Made by a program: the position numbers and the translations under genes. DNA of 64,000 bases. Origin: Methylomagnum ishizawai (GTDB lineage Bacteria; Pseudomonadota; Gammaproteobacteria; Methylococcales; Methylomonadaceae). Location: the NCBI GenBank assembly GCA_945861705.1, contig CAMAVM010000006.1, forward strand, positions 1 through 64,000, in the 5' to 3' direction. The notes beneath the pieces are model-generated. The model ran no database searches. It worked only from the letters and a program-made list of their open reading frames with translations, and was not told where the DNA came from. Below, one piece after another: positions 13,173-22,140 of the stretch; position 1 is the stretch's first letter, and each line of letters begins with the position of its first letter.

Positions 13173-13439
13173 ATGCCGCAATACCAACTGCTTTACACCA
13201 AAGCAGCGCAAAAAGATGCCAAAAATTTAAACGCGGTTGGGCTTAAAGATAAGGCTTTGCAGTTGTTAGGAATCGTCGCAGAATATCCATTTCAAAATCC
13301 ACCGCCTTATGAAAAGCTAATAGGCGATTTAGCTGGCGCGTATTCTCGGCGAATTAACATTCAACATAAATTAGTGTACCAAGTGTTAGAAGATGAAAAA
13401 ATCGTGAAAGTGCTAAGATTGTGGACGCAGTATGAGTGA
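13173..13439 (+). CDS. yoeB: Type II toxin, YoeB/Txe family mRNA interferase
   Basis: An 88-aa RelE-fold toxin that cleaves mRNA on the ribosome in characterised YoeB members. The family pattern is clear: YTKAAQKDAKNLN, PFQNPPPYEKLIGDLAGAYSRRIN, HKLVYQV and the C-terminal VLRLWTQYE, where characterised members have a catalytic His and a terminal Tyr (YH). Here the end reads QYE, with Tyr kept and His replaced by Gln or shifted. No frame damage. With the antitoxin just upstream the module appears intact. Confidence 0.92.
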   Translation: MPQYQLLYTKAAQKDAKNLNAVGLKDKALQLLGIVAEYPFQNPPPYEKLIGDLAGAYSRRINIQHKLVYQVLEDEKIVKVLRLWTQYE

Positions 13440-13494
13440 GTATTTTGCCTAACACGTGCCGTAGATATTGATTATCAAAATAGAGAACGAAGCC

Positions 13495-15315
13495 ATGCAC
13501 CCGATCATAGAAAAAGTCACCCAAGAAGTCATTGAACGCAGCCATCCAACTCGCTCTGCTTATCTTAAGTACATAGATGGCATCGCCAAAAACGGCCCGA
13601 TCCGGTCTGGTATGGGCTGTGGCAATTTAGCCCACGGCTTTGCGGCGTGTAGCCCCGGCGAAAAAACCGACTTAAGGGGTAGTCAAAAAGCGAATATCGC
13701 CATTATCACCTCCTACAACGATATGTTGTCGGCACACCAACCTTACAAGGATGCGCCCGATTTAATTAAGGCGGCGATCAAGGAAGCAGGTGGTGTTGCA
13801 CAGGTCGCAGGAGGTGTACCTGCGATGTGCGACGGGATTACCCAAGGCCAACCGGGCATGGAATTGTCGCTGTTCAGCCGGGATTTGATCGCCATGACCA
13901 CAGCAATCGGCATGAGTCACAATATGTTCGATGGTGCTTTGTATCTGGGCGTATGCGACAAGATCGTACCGGGTTTGCTGATTGGTGCGTTGAGTTTCGG
14001 TCATTTACCCGCCGTGTTCGTACCTGCCGGCCCCATGCCCAGCGGCATCACCAACAAAGAAAAAGCCCGTGCACGGCAAGATTACGCTGTTGGTAAAATT
14101 GGTCGGGAACAACTGCTGGCAGCCGAATCCGCTTCTTACCACAGCCCCGGCACCTGCACATTTTACGGCACAGCCAACAGTAACCAAATGATGATGGAAA
14201 TCATGGGCTTGCATTTGCCCGGTAGTTCTTTCGTCAATCCTTACACGCCGTTGCGGGATGAGTTGACCAAAGCGGCGGCTAAACAAGTTTTGAAATTTAC
14301 TGCCTTAGGTAACGATTACCGTCCTATCGCACACATGGTAAGCGAAAAAGCCATTATCAATGCCGTCATCGGCTTGTTGGCGACGGGTGGCTCAACCAAT
14401 CACACCATGCACTTGATCGCAATTGCCCGTGCATCGGGTATCGTCCTCAATTGGGACGATTTTGACAGGCTATCCAAGGCCGTTCCATTGATTGCCAAAA
14501 TCTACCCCAACGGCCCTGCCGATGTTAACCACTTCCACGCGGCTGGCGGTATGGGCGTATTGATTGCTGAGTTATTGAAAAACGGCTTGTTACATGAAGA
14601 TACCATCACCGTCGCAGATAAACGTGGTTTAAACAGTTATACACAAGAACCCAAAATAATTGACGATAAGCTGGTTTGGCAACCTGTGCCTTCCGCTTCC
14701 TTAGATAAGGAAGTGTTAAGCACGGTTCAACAACCGTTTGCTACTGGTGGTGGCTTGCATGTGATGCACGGTAATTTAGGGCGCGGTATCTCCAAACTGT
14801 CGGCGGTTTCCGAAGACCACCAAATCGTCGAAGCACCCGCTGTGGTGTTCGATGACCAGGAAGATTTTCTGGCAGCTTTTAAACGTGGCGAGCTGGAAAA
14901 AGATTTTGTTGCCGTACTCCGGTTTCAGGGCCCTCGATCTAACGGGATGCCAGAACTGCACAAACTAACACCGCCTTTAGGAGTTTTACAGGACAGGGGT
15001 TTTAAGGTGGCGCTAGTCACAGACGGACGTATGTCCGGCGCATCAGGGAAAGTGCCTTCTGTCATCCATCTTTGTCCTGAATGTGAAGTCGGTGGGTCAT
15101 TAGCCAAAGTGCGTAATGGCGATATCATAACTATGAATTTGCAAACGGGCGATATCAACGCGTTGGTAGACGAAGCTGAGTTTAACGCTCGTATTCCTTG
15201 GCCCAATTCAGCCAAAAACCACCACTATGGCATGGGGCGGGAGATGTTTGGCGGTTTCCGGCTGGGAGCTTCGTCTGCCGAGACGGGGGCTTCTAACCTA
15301 TTTCTCGTTGATTAA
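13495..15315 (+). CDS. edd: 6-phosphogluconate dehydratase
   Basis: First dedicated enzyme of the Entner-Doudoroff pathway: 6-phosphogluconate to 2-keto-3-deoxy-6-phosphogluconate. IlvD/Edd family, 606 aa from the ATG at 13495 ([20 protein letters not shown]); a TTG at 13468 is less likely. Cluster-ligand regions include [35 protein letters not shown] and FTCTFYG-like [14 protein letters not shown], fitting a [4Fe-4S] dehydratase. [19 protein letters not shown] is a signature near the C-terminus. Followed by eda 100 bp downstream. In type I methanotrophs this route cleaves hexose phosphate from the ribulose monophosphate cycle. Confidence 0.97.
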   Translation: MHPIIEKVTQEVIERSHPTRSAYLKYIDGIAKNGPIRSGMGCGNLAHGFAACSPGEKTDLRGSQKANIAIITSYNDMLSAHQPYKDAPDLIKAAIKEAGGVAQVAGGVPAMCDGITQGQPGMELSLFSRDLIAMTTAIGMSHNMFDGALYLGVCDKIVPGLLIGALSFGHLPAVFVPAGPMPSGITNKEKARARQDYAVGKIGREQLLAAESASYHSPGTCTFYGTANSNQMMMEIMGLHLPGSSFVNPYTPLRDELTKAAAKQVLKFTALGNDYRPIAHMVSEKAIINAVIGLLATGGSTNHTMHLIAIARASGIVLNWDDFDRLSKAVPLIAKIYPNGPADVNHFHAAGGMGVLIAELLKNGLLHEDTITVADKRGLNSYTQEPKIIDDKLVWQPVPSASLDKEVLSTVQQPFATGGGLHVMHGNLGRGISKLSAVSEDHQIVEAPAVVFDDQEDFLAAFKRGELEKDFVAVLRFQGPRSNGMPELHKLTPPLGVLQDRGFKVALVTDGRMSGASGKVPSVIHLCPECEVGGSLAKVRNGDIITMNLQTGDINALVDEAEFNARIPWPNSAKNHHYGMGREMFGGFRLGASSAETGASNLFLVD

Positions 15316-15335
15316 AATACACAGGTACAAGTCGA

Positions 15336-15381
15336 AAGGCGAAACAAAACCAAGCAGATGCTGTTTTGAGCCTTTCGCCTT
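15336..15381 (+). other. Hairpin between edd and eda
   Basis: AAGGCGAAA at 15336-15344 pairs with TTTCGCCTT at 15373-15381, with a further AAAAC/GTTTT pairing inside. There is no T-run directly after it, so it is more likely an mRNA-processing or stability element, or a relic repeat, than a terminator. Confidence 0.45.
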
Positions 15382-15415
15382 GTGCCTTTAGCCTCCTACT
15401 TATAACCTTGAGCTT

Positions 15416-16066
15416 ATGAACAAAAACAACTGGAAAATCCAACCCAAAGACGTACTAAATGCTTGCCCTGTGATGCCTGTAATGGTTATCCAAAATCTCG
15501 ACGATGCCGTACCTTTAGCCAGGGCATTGGTGGCGGGGGGCATTAAAGTCTTGGAGATCACCTTACGTACGCCAATCGCATTGGAAGCAATAAGGCTAAT
15601 TAGCCAAGAGGTTAACGATGCCATCGTGGGTGTCGGCACTATCGCTAACCCTCAGCAATTACAAGCCGCAGAAGATGCAGGGGCAGTATTTGCTATCAGC
15701 CCAGGTATAACAGCTACCTTATTAAGTGCTGCAAACAAAGGCAATATTGCACTAATACCGGGCATTGCGACCTTATCTGAACTGATGCTGGGTATGGAAT
15801 ACGGGCTTGACCATTTCAAATTCTTCCCAGCCGAAGCGGCAGGTGGAATCCCTCTGTTAAAAGCCATTTCAGGACCTTTCCCGCAGATTACATTCTGTCC
15901 CACGGGTGGTATTTCTCCTGGAAACTATAATGACTATCTGCAATTACCGAATGTGGCTTGCGTCGGTGGTTCTTGGTTAGCACCGCAAGCTGTCGTCAAT
16001 GAAAAAAATTGGGCTAAAGTGACCGAACTGGCACAAAAAGCCATCTCAGATGTCATTCGGGTTTAG
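15416..16066 (+). CDS. eda: KDPG/KHG aldolase
   Basis: Cleaves 2-keto-3-deoxy-6-phosphogluconate into pyruvate and glyceraldehyde 3-phosphate, completing the Entner-Doudoroff pair with edd. 216-aa TIM-barrel. Visible are the catalytic Glu region KVLEITLRTPIALEAI, the VGVGTIANPQQLQAAEDAGA strand, the Schiff-base Lys in DHFKFFPAEAAGG and the phosphate loop CPTGGISPGNYNDYL. ATG start at 15416. Confidence 0.97.
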   Translation: MNKNNWKIQPKDVLNACPVMPVMVIQNLDDAVPLARALVAGGIKVLEITLRTPIALEAIRLISQEVNDAIVGVGTIANPQQLQAAEDAGAVFAISPGITATLLSAANKGNIALIPGIATLSELMLGMEYGLDHFKFFPAEAAGGIPLLKAISGPFPQITFCPTGGISPGNYNDYLQLPNVACVGGSWLAPQAVVNEKNWAKVTELAQKAISDVIRV

Positions 16067-16120
16067 CATTTTACGGGCATTATGGTAATCTAAAACTAAT
16101 CCCAGACTGAGAGTGACTCC

Positions 16121-17413
16121 ATGACCGATCCCCGCAGCCTTACATTGACTGACGACAATAAACCCTTGTGCGAATTACCGGTATTATCTGGCAGCACTGG
16201 GCCTGATGTATTGGATGTGCAAAGCCTGTATAAACAAACAGGTATGTTTACTTTTGACCCTGGCTTTACCTCCACCGCCAGTTGCCGCTCGGCTATCACT
16301 TTTATCGATGGTGAAGCTGGTGTGCTGCTGTATCGTGGCTATCCTATCGAACAGCTTGCGGAACGCTGCACTTTTTTGGAAGTCTGCTACCTGTTGTTAC
16401 GCGGAGAATTGCCCGATAAAACCGAATTAACTGAGTTTGAACATCAAGTTACCATGCATACGATGGTGCATGACCAAGTAAACCTGTTTTTTAGAGGCTT
16501 TCGCCGTGATGCCCATCCAATGGCGATTATGGTGGGTGTGGTCGGTGCGTTATCTGCGTTTTATCACGATGCGATGGACATTCGCTCCAAGGTAGACCGT
16601 AATATATGCGCTATTCGCCTGATTGCCAAAGTGCCGACGATTGTTGCCATGTGCCACAAATACAGCACGGGATCGCCCTTCATCTATCCAAAAAACAAGC
16701 TGAATTATGTCGAAAACTTCATGCGAATGATGTTGGCTACGCCGTGTGATGAATTCGTACCAAACCCCGTGCTGGTTAAGGCATTGGACAGGATCTTGAT
16801 ACTCCATGCCGACCACGAGCAGAATGCTTCGACTTCCACCGTACGCTTGGCAGGATCCAGTGGAGCCAATCCATTTGCTTGCATCACTGCTGGAATCGCC
16901 TGTTTATGGGGTGCAGCGCACGGCGGTGCGAATGAAGCCGTACTGAATATGTTGATTGAAATTGATAATGTATCGCGGATTGGGCAATATATCGACAAAG
17001 CAAAAGACAAAAATGACCCGTTCCGCTTGATGGGTTTTGGGCATCGCGTTTATAAAAACCACGATCCTCGCGCCAAATTAATGCGCGAAACCTGCCATGA
17101 AGTCCTGACTGAACTGGGCTTGCACGATGATAAACTGTTCAAACTGGCGTTGGAATTGGAGCGGATTGCCCTGGAAGACGACTACTTTATCGCCAAAAAA
17201 CTCTACCCTAACGTCGATTATTATTCCGGCATCGTCCTCCATGCCCTCGGCATCCCCAGCAAAATGTTCACCGCCATTTTTGCGATGGGACGTACCGTAG
17301 GCTGGGTAGCGCACTGGGATGAGATGATTGCCGATCCCGACCAAAAAATCGGACGGCCTAGGCAGTTGTATACGGGGCAAACACGCAGAGATGTGCCAGT
17401 ACAAGGCAATTGA
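16121..17413 (+). CDS. gltA: Citrate synthase (type II, hexameric form)
   Basis: Condenses oxaloacetate and acetyl-CoA. 430 aa with the active-site His in [18 protein letters not shown], the second His in [17 protein letters not shown] and the catalytic Asp near the C-terminus within YPNVDYYSG. The N-terminal domain and length match the NADH-sensitive gammaproteobacterial type. It follows eda by 54 bp and may be read with edd-eda. Confidence 0.97.
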   Translation: MTDPRSLTLTDDNKPLCELPVLSGSTGPDVLDVQSLYKQTGMFTFDPGFTSTASCRSAITFIDGEAGVLLYRGYPIEQLAERCTFLEVCYLLLRGELPDKTELTEFEHQVTMHTMVHDQVNLFFRGFRRDAHPMAIMVGVVGALSAFYHDAMDIRSKVDRNICAIRLIAKVPTIVAMCHKYSTGSPFIYPKNKLNYVENFMRMMLATPCDEFVPNPVLVKALDRILILHADHEQNASTSTVRLAGSSGANPFACITAGIACLWGAAHGGANEAVLNMLIEIDNVSRIGQYIDKAKDKNDPFRLMGFGHRVYKNHDPRAKLMRETCHEVLTELGLHDDKLFKLALELERIALEDDYFIAKKLYPNVDYYSGIVLHALGIPSKMFTAIFAMGRTVGWVAHWDEMIADPDQKIGRPRQLYTGQTRRDVPVQGN

Positions 17414-17448
17414 GCAACATCTAAAAAACAGAAGCTGTCCTCCTAAGT

Positions 17449-17467
17449 GGTAGGCATTGCGCCTACC
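17449..17467 (+). terminator. Hairpin after gltA, weak terminator
   Basis: GGTAGGC at 17449-17455 pairs with GCCTACC at 17461-17467 over a five-base loop. There is no T-run, so it may act as a 3'-end stabiliser rather than a classic intrinsic terminator. Confidence 0.4.
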
Positions 17468-17617
17468 CCAATAACACCCGTCAGACTGCCTGGTCAATCG
17501 CAAGTGATTTCCGCTACATAGCACGGAAATACCAAGTTTTACTGCCCATCCCCGCTATCAGTTATATAATGTGCGTTGTTCTATTACTCAATCACACACT
17601 TTTTCTGGTACAGACTA

Positions 17618-18007
17618 ATGACACTACGCGACATCATTTTTACGGATAAACCATTGTTAGGTCTGGTGCTGTTGGCAAGCTTGATCTTACCCATACCCGT
17701 GTTTGCCCACGCCATTATGGTGAAATCGCAACCTGTCGTAGATAGCACGATTGCCGAGTCCCCCAAACAAGTGGATGTGTGGTTTAACGATAAGGTAGGT
17801 AGCGAATATAAAGCACTCGCTGTTATTGATAATACTGGCAAACGCGTCGATAACAAAGATGCTGCACAGGAGACCTTCGATCAATCGCATCTGTACGTCA
17901 CCATTCCGCAACTACCGCCAGGTACGTACAACGTGCGTTACCGAGTTGTCTCTTTAGACACCCATATCGTCACGGGCAAATTCAAATTCACTATAAAAAC
18001 GCCCTGA
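17618..18007 (+). CDS. CopC-domain periplasmic copper-binding protein
   Basis: 129 aa with a signal peptide predicted to be cut after Ala30 (IPVFA), exposing His31 as the new N-terminus. CopC binds Cu(II) through this terminal His together with an Asp and His from a C-terminal D-x-H motif; here LDTHIVTGKF gives Asp114 and His116. The IgG-like CopC pattern (SQPVVDSTIAESPKQVDVWFND, LPPGTYNVRYRVVSLD) is clear. No CopD membrane partner follows; instead a lipoprotein and a HupE protein do. I use the ATG at 17618; a TTG at 17576 would spoil the signal peptide. Confidence 0.88.
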   Translation: MTLRDIIFTDKPLLGLVLLASLILPIPVFAHAIMVKSQPVVDSTIAESPKQVDVWFNDKVGSEYKALAVIDNTGKRVDNKDAAQETFDQSHLYVTIPQLPPGTYNVRYRVVSLDTHIVTGKFKFTIKTP

Positions 18008-18055
18008 TATATTGTCAACAGCAACAGACCGTCTACTAATGAGGCTCACCACGAC

Positions 18056-18706
18056 ATGAAATCACTTTTACCCAGCTTATTGCTTATCAGCACCCTGCTA
18101 TTAACAGCCTGCGAAAGTCCTGGCTACAACGACAATCCTTCTCAAGTGATGACCAAAGCAACAGTCGGTTGCCTAGTTGCAACTGACTTCTACGCCGTCT
18201 ATTTTAGTGCCTACGTCAAACCACCTGTTGATGACGTAAAAATGTCCGCAAATGACAAAAAAGCCCTGTTCCGGTCATTCTGCAAAGACATACCGACCAC
18301 CGGTATGGGTTATTTTACCGCCGATGTGGTTGGTGAAGAGTTAAGACAAACACCAATTGGCATTCGGGTTGTGGAACAAGAATTTTTAGGTGGCTATGAA
18401 AGTAAGGCTGAAAACTTCAAAGATATCCGCACGATTGCCGAAATTCCCGCCAAACTCTATCCGCGCGGCGCAGTAGAAGCCCAAGCACAACTGGACAAAA
18501 AAGGCTATTACGCGATTTACCTGATGGTAGGTGGCGAAGAAGCCATATCAGATGAAGACAAGCTCAGAATTCCGCTGCATGTTGGTGTTGATCCTGATGC
18601 AAAACCGATAGGCACTTATATGACCATTGGCATTGCTAGCATACTCGGTTTAGCATTGATTAGTTTCGTGGCATTTCGCTTTATGCGTAGACGCAACAAC
18701 CCCTAA
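18056..18706 (+). CDS. Putative lipoprotein with C-terminal membrane helix
   Basis: I do not recognise the family. 216 aa with a lipoprotein signal (LLLISTLLLTACES, lipid Cys19) and a C-terminal helix at about 183-205 followed by the basic end RFMRRRNNP, so it may be tethered at both ends. The middle is soluble with few Cys. It sits between a CopC protein and a HupE/UreJ protein on the same strand with short gaps (48 and 45 bp), suggesting one transcript and a shared role in metal handling. That role is an inference. Confidence 0.72.
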   Translation: MKSLLPSLLLISTLLLTACESPGYNDNPSQVMTKATVGCLVATDFYAVYFSAYVKPPVDDVKMSANDKKALFRSFCKDIPTTGMGYFTADVVGEELRQTPIGIRVVEQEFLGGYESKAENFKDIRTIAEIPAKLYPRGAVEAQAQLDKKGYYAIYLMVGGEEAISDEDKLRIPLHVGVDPDAKPIGTYMTIGIASILGLALISFVAFRFMRRRNNP

Positions 18707-18751
18707 TTTTGCAAAAGCGACAATAGATGAACACTAAAAATAGGAGGTGGC

Positions 18752-19849
18752 ATGGTTATTAGAATAATCAGTATTATTTTTCTGCTCATCCAATTGCAAA
18801 TCAGCTTTGCACATCCGCCCGGCCTTAGCTCGGCGGATTTGACTATCAAACCCAATGGCCTGGACGCTAAAATAACCTTTGCCGTTCAAGACATCGAAGC
18901 CTTTGTGCCAATGGACAGCGATGGCGATGCCGAAGTAACAGATGACGAACTAGGTAAGGCAACTCACCGTATTGTTAGATTTGTCAACAGTGAACTAACA
19001 ATACTGATTGATGGCAAAGAAACCCAAGCTACGTTAGCGAGCAAAGTAAATTTCGATAACCAAAACAATACTACAGTCGAATTACAATATCTGGGCAAAC
19101 CGTTAACATCAATTGGCATTCAGTCTAAATTACTGAGCAAACTCCCGACAGACCACAAGCAATACGTCACAATCAGAGACGCAGCGGGTCGCGAATTAGG
19201 CAAAAAGTTGCTAACCCAAAAATCCAACACCCTTGACATAAATTTAAAAAATAACGCCGCATCACCAACAGAAAACCATCCCACCTCAACTTTTATTGAT
19301 TTTCTCAAGCTGGGCGTGGAGCATATCCTCACCGGCTACGATCACCTGTTGTTCTTGTTTTCCTTGCTCGTCGTCACCCGCAGTTTTTGGCCGGCAATTA
19401 AAATCATCACCTTCTTCACCATCGCCCATTCCATTACCCTGGCCTTGGCGGGGATGAATATCGTCAATATTCCCAGCACCATCGTCGAGCCGCTGATTGC
19501 CGCCACTATCGTCTATGTCGGCCTGGAAAACATCGTCAGGAAAGACAAAGTAACCACCAAGCAACGCTGCATCCTCACCTTTTTCTTCGGTCTAATCCAC
19601 GGCTTCGGCTTTGCGGGCGTTCTCCGGGAAATGGGTATTTCGTCCATCGAAACGGGCATTTTAGTGCCGTTGTTTTCCTTCAACCTGGGCGTGGAACTGG
19701 GGCAGATTACCGTCGCATCGGTTGTTTTACCGTTGATTTGGTGGTTGCATGGTAAGGAAAAGATAAGCAAGTATTTGGTGCCGGTGGGTTCTGTATTGAC
19801 TTGTTTGGCGGGGGGGTATTGGCTGTTGGAGCGGACTATATTGAGTTAA
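18752..19849 (+). CDS. HupE/UreJ-type (family 2) membrane protein with exported N-terminal domain
   Basis: 365 aa. A signal peptide (ends SFAHPPG, again placing His near the mature N-terminus) leads a soluble domain with an EF-hand-like loop DSDGDAEVTDDE at about 51-62. From about residue 178 six or so helices follow, beginning with FLKLGVEHILTGYDHLLFLFSLL, the HupE/UreJ_2 signature, then ITFFTIAHSITLALA and GLIHGFGFAGVL. Family members are linked to nickel, cobalt or other metal transport. A strong AGGAGGTG ribosome site precedes the ATG. Context with CopC in a methanotroph suggests copper, unproven. Confidence 0.85.
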   Translation: MVIRIISIIFLLIQLQISFAHPPGLSSADLTIKPNGLDAKITFAVQDIEAFVPMDSDGDAEVTDDELGKATHRIVRFVNSELTILIDGKETQATLASKVNFDNQNNTTVELQYLGKPLTSIGIQSKLLSKLPTDHKQYVTIRDAAGRELGKKLLTQKSNTLDINLKNNAASPTENHPTSTFIDFLKLGVEHILTGYDHLLFLFSLLVVTRSFWPAIKIITFFTIAHSITLALAGMNIVNIPSTIVEPLIAATIVYVGLENIVRKDKVTTKQRCILTFFFGLIHGFGFAGVLREMGISSIETGILVPLFSFNLGVELGQITVASVVLPLIWWLHGKEKISKYLVPVGSVLTCLAGGYWLLERTILS

Positions 19850-19863
19850 CAGTCATTTTTGTT

Positions 19864-19899
19864 CCCTCTCCCCTTGAGGGAGAGGGTTAGGGTGAGGGG
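19864..19899. repeat. Common intergenic palindrome (CTCTCCC...GGGAGAG type)
   Basis: CCCTCTCCCCTTGAGGGAGA and the following GGG-rich tail form a short palindromic repeat found between genes in many proteobacteria. It lies right after the HupE gene. Related copies occur at 23911-23945 and 24032-24062. Confidence 0.6.
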
Positions 19900-19901
19900 T
19901 T

Positions 19902-20178
19902 AATAAGGTGTCGCGCTACCGCGACGGTTATTTTAATGTGGGTTCTCGTACCCACGGACTTGTAGAGACGCAATGCTTTGCGTCTCTACTTCGCCAAAAG
20001 AAAGTATCCAAAGAAAAGGCGACCCCGATGCTGCTTGCTTCCTGCGTTCTGACGGTTTTATCGGGGTTTGCCAGAAAGGACATCCATGTCCTTCTGGCAA
20101 AGTGCGGCATCCTTGCCGCACCCCTAACGGGCTAGTCCCGATAAATGCTCCGATGCTCGGCGCGGCATACGGGATAGG
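19902..20178 (+). repeat. Left copy (A) of a long intergenic repeat bounding the Mrr island
   Basis: About 277 bp that recurs in inverted orientation at 21653-21958. Shared landmarks in order: GTGTCGCGCTA..CGCGACGG, TCGCCAAAAGAAAGTATCC, AAAGAAAAGGCGACCC, CTTGCTTCCTGCG, TGACGGTTTTATCGGGGTTT, CGGGCTA.TCCCGATAAA and GCTCGGCGCGGCATACGGGA. It also contains a perfect hairpin (GTAGAGACGCA at 19962-19972 with TGCGTCTCTAC at 19979-19989). Small open frames here look spurious. Confidence 0.75.
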
Positions 20179-20376
20179 GATATTGCCATAACCCACGTAG
20201 CTCCGATTAGCGATAGCGTAATCGGAGGAATGTAATAAACAAAACTCATGCGTACGATTAAGCTATCGCTAATCGTACCTACGGCCCTGATGCTCGGCGC
20301 GCGGCATTACGGGAGTCGGGGGATTTTTAAATGTAGGGTGCGTTTACGCACCCTACGCGACAAAAAAAACGACATC
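20179..20376. repeat. Repeat debris and REP-like palindrome before the Mrr gene
   Basis: CTGATGCTCGGCGCGCGGCA around 20287-20313 is a fragment of the end of the long repeat. TAGGGTGCGT at 20334-20343 pairs with ACGCACCCTA at 20346-20355, a palindrome related to the REP units near 59.5-60.3 kb. No gene is visible. Confidence 0.6.
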
Positions 20377-21222
20377 ATGAAAGGGCCAGAATTTTTAAAA
20401 TACATAAATCCAGTTTTGACAACTCTTCAAGCAAATGGTGGTGCAGGCAATTCATCAAATGTAATAGAGCAGGTCGTAGAATCACTCGGAATTTCTGATG
20501 ACGAATTAGAGGAATCTACTTCCAACGGACAATCCAGGGTCAGAAACCAAATCAATTGGGCAAGGTTTTATTTGTTTAAAGCTGGCTTAATCGATAATTC
20601 TGAAAGAGGGATTTGGAGGTTGACTAATGATGCATTAGAAAAAAAACTTACTGATGATGACATTTACTCTTTATTTAAAGGTGTACAAGAAAGTGTAAAA
20701 AAATCCCCCACAGTTTCACCAAAAAAATCAGACTTGAAGTTTGAAGATACATCAACTGAAGATGAAGTGCATACAATTAGTTTATTAAACTTAATTCAGG
20801 GTCTACCTGCGGTTGGATTTGAAAAATTATGTAAAAGGCTTTTAACAGAAATAGGCATAAATGATATAACCATTACTGGAGGTTCAGGCGATCAAGGCAT
20901 TGACGGAAAAGGCATAGTCAAATTAAATGATGTTGTTAGTCTGAATATTGTATTTCAATGCAAAAGATATAAAGAAACTGTTTCACCCCATCATGTTCGA
21001 GATTTTCGAGGCGCTATGCAAGGGAGAGGAGAAAAAGGTCTAATAATTACAACGGGGAGATTTACAAAAGAAGCCAAAAATGAAGCGAGTCGCGACGGCG
21101 TTACCCCGATTGAATTAATAGATGGTGATAGATTGGTTGAATTATTTGAAAAGCATCATTTAGGACTAAAACCTGTAATTGTATTCGAGATCGACTATGA
21201 ATTTTTTAAAGGCTTCAATTGA
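20377..21222 (+). CDS. Mrr-type restriction endonuclease
   Basis: 281 aa from the ATG at 20377. Residues 1-90 form the winged-helix Mrr_N domain (GPEFLKYINPVLTTLQ, NWARFYLFKAGLID, RGIWRLTNDA). Residues about 135-260 form the Mrr_cat PD-(D/E)xK nuclease: Glu149 (GFEKLCKRLL), Asp176 (GSGDQGIDG), and Gln194-x-Lys196 (FQCKRY). Mrr enzymes cut DNA bearing foreign methylation. The gene reads markedly A+T richer than its neighbours and sits inside a pair of long inverted repeats, so lateral gain is likely. An upstream extension of the frame to 20248 runs through repeat DNA and is rejected. Confidence 0.9.
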   Translation: MKGPEFLKYINPVLTTLQANGGAGNSSNVIEQVVESLGISDDELEESTSNGQSRVRNQINWARFYLFKAGLIDNSERGIWRLTNDALEKKLTDDDIYSLFKGVQESVKKSPTVSPKKSDLKFEDTSTEDEVHTISLLNLIQGLPAVGFEKLCKRLLTEIGINDITITGGSGDQGIDGKGIVKLNDVVSLNIVFQCKRYKETVSPHHVRDFRGAMQGRGEKGLIITTGRFTKEAKNEASRDGVTPIELIDGDRLVELFEKHHLGLKPVIVFEIDYEFFKGFN

Positions 21223-21652
21223 TATTCTTCACCGTAAAAGCCTGGTAGCCTGGTGGGGTGAAGAACGAACCCCAACATGGCACCGATATTTATATTTGTT
21301 GCACCCACAGGGCATAAAGGTTTCACAAGTTAACCCGCAACCTACGGCTTCCTCCCATTATCCCGTTATGCCGCGCCGAGTACCGGAAGTTTTGGCGGGA
21401 ATAGCCCGTTTAGGGGTGCGGCACCTCGTACGGTGGGTTGATTGTACCTCGTACGGCGGGTTAGTTGTAGGGCGCGGTTAGCCGCGCAAATGCACTATGT
21501 TTAAACAACCGCTTTCGTTTATGCGCGGCGTAACCCGCCGAGTGTGGTGGACTTCGACATGGTGGATTACGACGCGCGGAAAGTCTTTGCTTATCTGAAA
21601 GCTACGGGATTTTGCGCGTCTAATCCACCCTACAATGCTAAGGAAATCACCC

Positions 21653-21958
21653 ATTCCCGTATGCCGCGCCGAGCACTGGCGGTTTTATCGGGAATAGCCC
21701 GTAGGGGCACGGCAGGGACGACTGCATGGATGCAGGAGGTAGGGCAATGCAGGAGCAATTGCCGATGCCGTGCTTTGCTGGAGGGACAGGAAGTCCCTTC
21801 CAGCAAACCCCGATAAAACCGTCAGAGCGCAGGAAGCAAGCGGCATCGGGTCGCCTTTTCTTTGGATACTTTCTTTTGGCGAAGCAAAAGAAAGTATCCC
21901 GCCCGCCAGTGCGGGAACTGGCATTTAAACAATCCGTCGCGCTAGCGACACATTATTG
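21653..21958 (-). repeat. Right copy (B), inverted, of the long repeat bounding the Mrr island
   Basis: About 306 bp, inverse of 19902-20178 with small insertions. It contains a perfect 14-bp inverted pair, GGATACTTTCTTTT at 21864-21877 with AAAAGAAAGTATCC at 21886-21899. Copies A and B bracket a 2.06-kb unit (19902-21958) whose only credible gene is the Mrr nuclease. Confidence 0.75.
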
Positions 21959-21965
21959 TGTTCAT

Positions 21966-21990
21966 CCTTCGACAAGCTCAGGACGAACGG
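21966..21990 (+). repeat. Widespread short intergenic repeat, copy 1
   Basis: CCTTCGACAAGCTCAGGACG motif, a short repeat common between genes in many proteobacteria. An inverse copy occurs at 23981-24007. Confidence 0.6.
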
Positions 21991-22004
21991 GTTTTTATAA
22001 GTCG

Positions 22005-22065
22005 TCCAGGATGCATTCCATGCACCAAACAATCATATTAATTTTGGTGCGTAAAACGCACCCTA
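22005..22065 (+). repeat. Decayed REP pair
   Basis: GGATGCATTCCATGCACC around 22009-22026 and GGTGCGTAAAACGCACCCTA at 22046-22065 resemble the left and right halves of the REP pairs that flank the transposase at 59.6-60.2 kb, with a shorter middle. Confidence 0.55.
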
Positions 22066-22140
22066 CCAATATTAACCTTTCGAGAATACAATGAACTCAC
22101 TTAACCGATTACTAACCAACCCAATAATAGAAGTGTTTAT

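Larger units (their letters stand above)
21223..22140. other. Repeat-filled stretch after the Mrr gene, no credible gene
   Basis: About 900 bp without a gene I can support. It holds a partial third copy of the long repeat (about 21361-21424), the full inverted copy B (21653-21958), the widespread CTTCGACAAGCTCAGGACGA element (21966-21990) and a decayed REP pair (22005-22065). Open frames at 21179-21481, 21544-21816 and 21726-22094 run through these repeats and have no protein-like features. Confidence 0.65.

Noticed and set aside
19908-20196. Several short open frames on both strands within the left long repeat
   Set aside because: They lie inside repeated, palindrome-rich DNA, overlap one another in different frames and show no protein motif.
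21179-22094. Open frames of 90-122 codons after the Mrr gene
   Set aside because: They run through inverted repeats and REP debris; their peptides are Arg/Pro/Ala-rich translations of the repeat.
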